Positions 57,358 through 64,000 of a stretch of 64,000 bases of DNA are shown here, piece by piece (position 1 is the stretch's first letter; each line of letters begins with the position of its first letter). Under the pieces are notes generated by a model. That model saw only the letters and a list, made by a program, of their open reading frames with translations, did no database searches and was not told the origin of the DNA. The DNA comes from Lithospermum erythrorhizon (taxonomy: Eukaryota; Streptophyta; Magnoliopsida; Boraginales; Boraginaceae): positions 42,107 through 106,106 of the forward strand of contig JADFUC010000115.1 in the NCBI GenBank assembly GCA_019722365.1, in the 5' to 3' direction. Position numbers and translations under genes: made by a program.

Positions 57358-58178
57358 TGAACTCTTCGGCAGCGGTCGAGTGTCAGGCCAGCGGTCGAAG
57401 CTTGGCTAGATTACGAATCCAAATATCAAACACAAAAACAAAAGGGCGATAATGTAAAACACACCCGAGATTGTTAACTTGATTCGGTGCAAAGTCACCT
57501 AAATGCGAGGCGGTAGCGCAGAGAAAGCTTCGCTGTTCTTGAAGATTATTACAGTAAGGAGCTTATCTGAAGCGATCCACGTTTACTTTGGCATACTAAG
57601 TAACCTTGACTTAGTTTCTAGGTAGGATCCTCACATCTATATTCTTTCGCGCGTCTGTCGATGTCGGCGTAATACAATCTCGAAACCACTCCGAGATTTG
57701 TCACAACAATGTGTTGTAACAATACGTTAGTTAGAAGAGTAGTAGATAGCTTTAACCTGATTGACTACATACGCACAGTATCTTTTCTATTAATACAAGA
57801 ATGCTCTACGATAATAAATATGTTTGGGTGGTATACATCCTCCAATCGGCGTGCTTTATATAGTGTAGATGCTTGTAGGGTTTCGACTTCGTTGCCAGTA
57901 GGATCTTTGATATGAAATCATACCTTAATAAGCGTACGGCCTTATAAACTTGTAACTGCGCTTAATAAACATTCTTGATCGCCAAAGGAATATCTTGTTG
58001 AGATCTCTAAAGATTGGCAAATCTCGTGGAGAATCTACTTGCCCAGATAAATCTGTGAGACATCCGTAAAACCCTACGTAAGCGTTTTGACAACTTGGCG
58101 TCGATGTACAAAGCGGCGTGCCGTATGCCATGATCGTGGCAATCTTCATGGCTTCCGGGCCCGTTATCTACATCAACA
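57358..58178 (-). repeat. 5' LTR of the minus-strand SIRE-like element
   Basis: On the minus strand it begins TGTTGATGTAGATAACG (58178) and ends near 57358 just upstream of the gag leader. It aligns with 49564-50399 over its whole length with scattered differences. Confidence 0.85.
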
Positions 58179-58428
58179 GATTCCATCTGAAGTCTGAACA
58201 TACAACAAGACGTAACATTCATTCACACTCTAATGTTGTTATCTTTTCATTTGTAATAAAATGAGCAAGTTTCATTATACATGTGATTGATCTAAGGTTG
58301 AATATGGAGTTATGCAGGTCAATTTGAGCTCGACAATTTATGGTGGATTTCAAAAGATTGAGAAGCGAATAGCCGAGCATAAAATTGTGAGCTTCTAGAG
58401 TCATCTATTAACAATGTGATATGATTAG

Positions 58429-59028
58429 AGGAACCTTAGAGATGAGTTGAAAGAAGGAGTTTCTCAGATGAAAATACTTGGTCCTTTTTAATTGTTTTCC
58501 TTTACTTATTTTTCTGGAGAGCTGATTGTGTATCAGAATCCTGATAAATATTAATGTTTGTTAATAGCAGATGATAGATGTCGTAAAAAAGGAAGCCAAC
58601 TTTTTTTAAAAGGTGTGTGGTTCTTCTTTTCGTCATCTAATAGTTCACTCACATTAATTTCAGCTTCCAGGGTCCAAGAGCTTGAAGATCGTACAGTTCC
58701 GCAGGTATAGATGTTGATGATGCTGATATTGGTGCCAAAAAGTGGTGATGATAGGTATTATTCTAGCTTCTTTATTACAAGATGATCATCATATTATTGC
58801 TACCGATGATTTGTGAAACTGAATAACAGGGTTATAAAATAGTGTGTTCCTTACACTTTCTTTATTGGTTTATGTTCCCTAAATTACATGCAATTTTTTA
58901 TCATTGACAAGTTAATATATGTTTAATTATTCTGGACTTATGATTCTGGTTTCGGTATTGACTACAATGATGATGAAGATGACACAGAAGCTCTACTGAC
59001 TAAGCTTGACATCATAAATAAACAAAGT
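58429..59028 (+). pseudogene. CWC15: CWC15-like spliceosome factor pseudogene (partial, three exon pieces)
   Basis: Three exon-like blocks match CWC15, a subunit of the NineTeen/Prp19-associated spliceosome in the nucleus. Block 58429-58480 follows an AG acceptor and reads RNLRDELKE then SFSDENT. Block 58664-58754 lies between TTTCAG and GTATTA and reads LPGSKR, then LEDRTVPQ, then IDVDDADIGAKKSGDD after two single-base frame changes. Block 58957-59026 reads IDYNDDEDDTEALLTKLDII. The third block has TTTCGG where TTTCAG is expected. No N-terminal exon and no conserved C-terminal FHRKFL end were found. The introns show it is not a retrocopy. Two frameshifts and a damaged acceptor suggest a decayed gene, unless sequence errors are responsible. 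Confidence 0.6.
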
Positions 59029-59679
59029 TGCTTGTACTTTGTGCACAAATTTGTGGTCGTAATTATATATTACTCTTCAGTTTGTGATGCCTTTTTACCA
59101 TGGTCGTCTTGTTATTGAGATAACAAATCGTGATGCTCCATTTATTAGAGAAAAAATTCTACAAATTGGGAATATTTAGTTACATGTGTGTAGTTTAGAA
59201 GAACGATCATAACAGGCTTATGAAGAGACAATTACATTTGTTGAATGTTATGATCTTGTAAATGTGAAACGCTTATGATGTTTAGCAATCTTATTAAAGA
59301 TTCGGATATAGCGATTAAGGCTTAACTATATGAATTTGATTTTGTGATAAGCTATTGAATGGAAGTAGCAATCACTTGTGTAGTTTGGAACTTAAAATAC
59401 TAGATCGTGCGTCGAGTCTCGAAACATGTCTAACAACAAATAATGAAGCTGGAGATTCTTTAAAATGATTAATTGGTGATTGATCAAAATTTACTTTGTT
59501 ATACTCGTACTTTTAAAACTTCGACTTTATGTCTAACTGATACATGCAGAAATAAAATGCAAGGAGATCCTTACTAATGGAGTCGAAGATGGAAGAGACT
59601 TTAATTGGTATAGCCAAATTTCTGTTTTCATTCTAGGTTATTGATACTGTCATTTGACTGAATGTTTTTAATGCTTCAG

Positions 59680-60100
59680 GTAATCCAACAGGGGTCAAGG
59701 TCGCCAATGAGACTGACGATGGGGGATAAGCTTTCATTGTCGAGTGGGAAACAACCCGGATTACCATCTTTACCAGTAATGTCAAAACCGTCGAGATCTT
59801 CAATTCCAAATTCAAGGGCTGCCAGACCTTCTTTAAAGACTGTGGATCATGGAGATCCTCGACTCTTACAAGAATTAGTCCAAGTTCGTTAATCCCAACT
59901 TCAAGATCCTCTCTACCTTCCACTTCCAAGTCAGTACCAAGGTCAGCAGTTCCAACACCAAGTGCAATCTCTTCCACACTCTTTACTACCAAGGCAAAAT
60001 CAAGATCAACAACTCCAACCTCTACTAAAAGATCCTCCACCCCATCCATTATACTTAGATATTTATATCCAATATGTAAGGCATAACAATGTTGCCCGTC
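59680..60100 (+). pseudogene. Ser/Pro/Thr-rich exon-like stretch
   Basis: After an acceptor-like TGCTTCAG at 59674-59681 the first frame reads QQGSRSPMRLTMGDKLSLSS and SKPSRSSIPNSRAARPSLKT. A +1 change continues as SRSSLPSTSKSVPRSAVPTP and KSRSTTPTSTKRSSTPSI. The SRSSTPT-type composition resembles the basic proline-rich plant family (Arabidopsis At2g40070-like proteins), but low-complexity similarity is weak evidence. It may be a separate pseudogene from the CWC15-like one. Confidence 0.35.
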
Positions 60101-60224
60101 ATGTGATGAGCATCTCTCATTGGCGAACATCTCTCACTAGTATGATGTAATGATGTATAAATGAGGAACACACTTTAATGGAGGTGGGCCTTGTAATCTA
60201 AAGAAATTTTTTATTTATTTATAG

Positions 60225-61560
60225 GGGTACAAAATCTGACCAGCATTGAGGAAAAATTACTTGATAATACGGGGTTTATCGATCGAAGAAGGTCGATTGT
60301 CAAACTATGGATACCTAAGCGTTTGATGACGATTTGTGAGATGTGTAACAAGCTTTGCTTTGGCTTGATTGACTTGATTTGGTCTTGATAGGAGCTTGAG
60401 TATGAACTGACTTTGACTTGAGAACCGGCAGGCTTGATTTGTCTTGATTTATTTGATTTGGAGAAAGAGGCTCATGAGCTGGATATGTGTCATAGTCTTG
60501 ATAAACTTGAAATTTGAGTGCGGACTTGGATATGGTCGTAGGAGACGCTAGCGGCGATATTTCCGTGTTGGTTGTCTTGGACTTGATCTGGGTCTATGTT
60601 AAGACTTGATGGACTTACTCTGAAGTGTGTCTTGTAGTGTGAATCTTCACCTTTTGTGAGTGGGACTTACGGCGTATTTCTAGGTGGAGCTATAGGCGTG
60701 CTCTTGTTTCTTGTGAGTTTTGTATTTGTTATAGGGGTCAATACAGCATGAAGTAGGGGAAAAATTAACCGATATACGGGGTTTATCAAATCGAAGAGGA
60801 TCATTGTCCATATGGATCCACTAAAAGCGTTTGATGGCCGATTTGTGAGATGTCTTGATTGGCTTGATTGACTTGATTTGGTCTTGATAGGAGCTTGGTA
60901 TGAGCTCGGCTTGACTTGAGCTCGACTTGAGCTTGATTTGTCTTGATTGATTTGGAGAAAAGAGCTCTATGAAATTTGGATATGTCATAGTCTTGATAAA
61001 CTTGAGGCGAGGTACGGACTTGGATGGTCAGGCCGGGACATAGCCAGCGTATTCCGTGTTGGTTATGCTGACTTGATCTCTGGTCTATGTTATTGATGGA
61101 CTTGCTGAAGAGTGTCTTCTGCGATTGTGAATCTTCACCTTTTGTGAAGTAGGACTTGCAGATGTTCACAGGGTGGGCGTATGGGCTGCTTTCACATTAC
61201 GCTTTAGTGGGACTTAGCGGTTGTGCTACGTATTGCCTTTAGTGGGACTTTACAGCAACTTGAGAGACTCTTTTGTCACTTAGTAGGACTTGATTTAGGA
61301 TAGAACTCCGAACTCTTGAAGTTGTGTTGAGTAATACCAAACAAGTTATTTGAAGCAATGCGCTCGCTTGCTTGTACCTTGTGACATGCGGCTTGCCAGA
61401 TGTAAGTGAGACTTAGTGAGATTTGACCTCGCCGAGCTTTTACCTTGTCTGTGGCCTTACTTGAGAACACTGTTCTTTGTAATGATGTCGATATGAAGGT
61501 TGAGCGGGTGTTTGTAGCTTATACCTTTTTATGAGGTTGTTGGTGATGTCTTTGATCGAT
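60225..61560. repeat. CTTGA-rich dispersed repeat, copy 2, with a 510-bp internal tandem duplication
   Basis: Units at about 60225 and 60735 each start GGGGT(A)CAA, run through ATACGGGGTTTATC, AAGCGTTTGATG and GATTTGTGAGATGT, and then the TTGACTTGATTTGGTCTTGATAGGAG-type block. The family is shared with 5166-6010. Minus-strand open frames (such as 60801-61169) are by-products. Confidence 0.7.
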
Positions 61561-61710
61561 CACGACCAACTCCCGACTTATATGAGAGTTGACTCATTTG
61601 TAGGATTTATTGTGACACATTTTGCATATCATGATCCTCCATTAAGTCTTCGATTTTTTTTACTTAATGAAGACTTAATTATGTGGGATTTAATACCCGA
61701 CTTGTCTTAG

Positions 61711-61905
61711 AAGACCCATTTGATTCTCAATTTATTAGAGAATTCAGTTATCTGGGTTTGATGATAACATGATGTATTACATGTTAAGACTCATTTAATT
61801 CTCAATTTATTAGAGAACTGAGTTATTTGGGTTTGATGTTAACATGATGTATTACATGTTAAGACCCATTTAATTCTCAATCTATTAGAGAATTGAGTTA
61901 TTGTT
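61711..61905. repeat. 75-bp tandem repeat, about 2.6 copies
   Basis: Units start AAGACCCATTTGATTCTCAA at 61711, 61786 and 61861, with few differences. Each contains a hairpin TTCTCAATTTATTAGAGAA. Confidence 0.9.
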
Positions 61906-62770
61906 AGAGGTGTAGGACTCTAATTTATATTGATCCGAATCCTTTAGTTTGACGGATGAATGTATTACGTATAGGATATTTTTAAAATGATTATCCCTTG
62001 ATCTATGAATTTTCAAAATTAATCATCTTAATTTTAATCCGTTTTGGAATTTGGACAATTTTGGGCCCGTTTATTTATAATCAAATATTTGGGATGTATT
62101 TTTTCATGTGAAAAATTTAACCATTTCGACCATATATGTAGAATTTTGAACATGGCCGTTAATGAATAGCTTCGTTTTATTTCGTCTTGCGATTTTAGAA
62201 CCTTCATATTCCACAAGACAAGACTGAAGTGGACTTTTTTAAGGGTAATTAACATAAGGTCTATATAAGGGTAGGATGACTTCAAAAATCAATTTTCATC
62301 GCCTCACTCCCACTTAGCGTCTTGTGTCGAGGTAAATATGGAATTTCTCTCTCTTTTTTAATTTCTTTTCTTGCTCTTTGCAACATTATATGATCATACA
62401 TCATTATTAATGTGATTTTCTTCATGTTTGCAAGTTCTTGGAGTTGAGTAGAAGCATAAAGTTTGATAACTTTTTGAAATTTTTGCTGAAACTTTTATGA
62501 AAGGTAGTACCATGACTCCATATAGCAGTACCTTTGACTCCTTATGCATCTTTTTATGCTTTTTGATGAACCTTCTTGATAATTATACTCGTACATGCTT
62601 AACTAGATGCTTAAATATTCTTTGAAATATATAGCTTAGTTAATTTTCTTGAATTGCATGATTTAGGTTCGTCAAAATTTACTGCTTTGTTAAGCTGCCC
62701 GCCTTTTTCGTTACAAGTCGGTTTTGAGCTCGCCTTATATCGTTAGAAAGATACTTGAAGATCTTGTTCT
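61906..62770. other. Repeat-like DNA without recognised gene
   Basis: No domain or terminal repeat was identified. A CTTCAAAAATCAATTTTCATCG leader-like stretch at about 62280 precedes a pyrimidine-rich segment. Confidence 0.3.
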
Positions 62771-62779
62771 TTTGGTATG

Positions 62780-63990
62780 TATGGCCTCATAATTCGGTAT
62801 GCTTTCGGAGGTTATGACTGTTTAAAAGATGCTCTCTGGAATTTTTCGTTTTCAACTGCTGTAGCTTCTTCTGGTTGTTTACTCCAACTCCGATGTCCGA
62901 TTGGGGTGAGCACTCACTCGTTTATGGAAGTCCTAGTTTCTGGACATATTTTTTCGGAATTTTAAAGGAGCTCTTGAAAGGGTTGGTCGTCGACCTCGTA
63001 AGCATGCTCTTAATGTTATACCCGAACATGTTTTGTGTGTTGTATTGTGCATTCAGATAGGATAGAATGGTCTTGAGGATATAAACGTGGACCTTTAGAC
63101 TTTTTTGCATCTTCCCATTTGCTTTGACCGACCGCTTTATAAGAGCTTGATTTTTTGATTTGCTTTTCTCTTGCTTTTGTAGTAAATTTGGTGAGGTAGT
63201 TGATGTCATGCAATTCTTCTTCTACATTCATTATTCTTGAGTTTGCTTGCTTTGAGTCATAACTTGGGATAGGTTAGCTTGATATACATATAAAATATAT
63301 ATTAGACTTAGCCATCACGTTAGTGCGAATGACATGAGTATTGATGGTATTTAGTTAGGCGGAGGCGTCCTCTTCATTTCTATTAACCACGTCTTCGTGG
63401 AATCGTTATTTGTACTTTAGTCACTTGTCTTGAAATGCGTCCACTTGGTCTCGGGGCGTTGGCAAGTAACGAGGCGTCCCACTTATTGCTTTTCCGACCT
63501 ACGCCTTGGGATTGTCTTTGACTTTATGCCTTTCTTTTCTTTTGCTTTGGTAATGTGAGTAGTGCGTTAGTTTGAGCCTAATAATTGACATGTAACTTCG
63601 AGTTATTTGTTTAAAATGAATCTTGGAATTTTTCGTTTTCAACTTTTTTGTAGCTAACTCTGATTTATTTCTCCCAACTTCGGATGTCCGATTGGGGTGA
63701 GGCTTCTTATTTCCATTTCAGGTTTATGAGTCTAGTTTAAGGCATGTTTTTTGAAGATTTCTGGCACTTGAGGTTGGTCGTCCAGGCCTCGTAAGCGTAT
63801 ATTATGTTATACCGAACATGTTTTTGTGTTGTATTGTGCATTCCGCGTAGGATAGGATGGCCTTGAGGGGATATAACATGGACCTTTAGGACTTTATTGC
63901 GTCCACTTCCACTGCTTTGTGAGACCATATCTCTTTGCTTTTGTAGACTTCATTTGGTGAGGTAGTTGATGATCATAGGTCTAGCAATAC
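62780..63990. repeat. Direct repeat pair of about 350 bp
   Basis: 62836-63215 and 63624-63980 share GGAATTTTTCGTTTTCAACT, GATGTCCGATTGGGGTGAG, GAACATGTTTT and GTTGTATTGTGCATTC. They also share GGACCTTTAG and TTTGGTGAGGTAGTTGAT, in the same order. The second copy runs to the window edge. No coding function is supported; they may be parts of an LTR element. Confidence 0.65.
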
Positions 63991-64000
63991 GTAACTTTAG

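Larger units (their letters stand above)
49564..58178 (-). mobile_element. SIRE-like Ty1/copia element with both LTRs (8.6 kb, minus strand)
   Basis: Direct repeats of about 830 bp at 49564-50399 and 57358-58178 are the LTRs. Minus-strand order from the right is LTR, gag with two CCHC knuckles, integrase, RT, RNase H, a 2.8-kb extra region, a polypurine tract and LTR. Gag and pol strings match those of the plus-strand element at 11190-17560, so both belong to the SIRE/Maximus lineage. No target duplication was seen at the assigned ends. Confidence 0.88.

Noticed and set aside
59633..60130. 165-residue minus-strand open frame rich in Val, Leu and Glu
   Set aside because: It is antisense to the Ser/Pro/Thr-rich stretch. 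Ser/Thr codons read backwards commonly give such frames.
5166..61560. CRISPR-like array
   Set aside because: The repeats are either contiguous tandem units or dispersed copies. No regularly spaced short repeats with unique spacers exist, and the DNA is eukaryotic.

Overview
The window is a stretch of flowering-plant nuclear DNA, most likely from a eudicot. The evidence is plant-type LTR retrotransposons (three Ty1/copia lineages and one Athila-like Ty3/gypsy element with the characteristic TGGCGCCGTTGCCGGGGA primer-binding site), an L1-type LINE, Stowaway-like MITEs, a tRNA-derived SINE, and small intron-containing genes with GT..AG splice sites. I cannot place it to a genus. Almost every transposon reading frame is broken by stops and frameshifts, so the window reads as old, nested repeat DNA around a few host genes.

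Layout. 0.7-5.2 kb: minus-strand copia remnant (RT, integrase, gag, LTR promoter). 5.2-6.0 kb: a CTTGA-rich dispersed repeat that recurs at 60.2-61.5 kb. 7.3-7.9 kb: a SINE remnant and Stowaway-like MITEs. 8.3-9.9 kb: LEA-like gene 1 (minus strand, three exons). 11.2-17.6 kb: plus-strand SIRE-like copia remnant. 17.6-24.0 kb: repeat-like DNA ending in a 1.67-kb LTR-like unit. 24.0-26.0 kb: AT-rich DNA with a Stowaway MITE. 26.0-33.66 kb: a nest made of a minus-strand LINE, split at its RT by a 209-bp hAT-like element and at its endonuclease by a 4.4-kb copia element with both LTRs. 34.2-36.2 kb: LEA-like gene 2, a paralogue of gene 1 in the same orientation. 37.4-48.3 kb: complete-length but decayed Athila-like element. 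49.6-58.2 kb: minus-strand SIRE-like element with both LTRs and a 2.8-kb env-like region. 58.4-59.0 kb: pseudogene resembling the spliceosome factor CWC15. 59.7-60.1 kb: Ser/Pro/Thr-rich exon-like stretch. 60.2-64.0 kb: tandem and direct repeats.

The best-supported host genes are the two LEA-like genes. Their three-exon models splice cleanly with identical intron phases, and promoter, intron edges and 3' UTR all align. They therefore come from one duplication of about 2-2.4 kb, whose copies are now separated by about 24 kb of later insertions. Each predicts a small protein with a signal peptide, a WGWDWGW motif and charged LEA_4-like repeats. I see no operon-like or defence-like system and no novel multi-gene system; the unusual content is the gene pair and the resolvable order of insertions.
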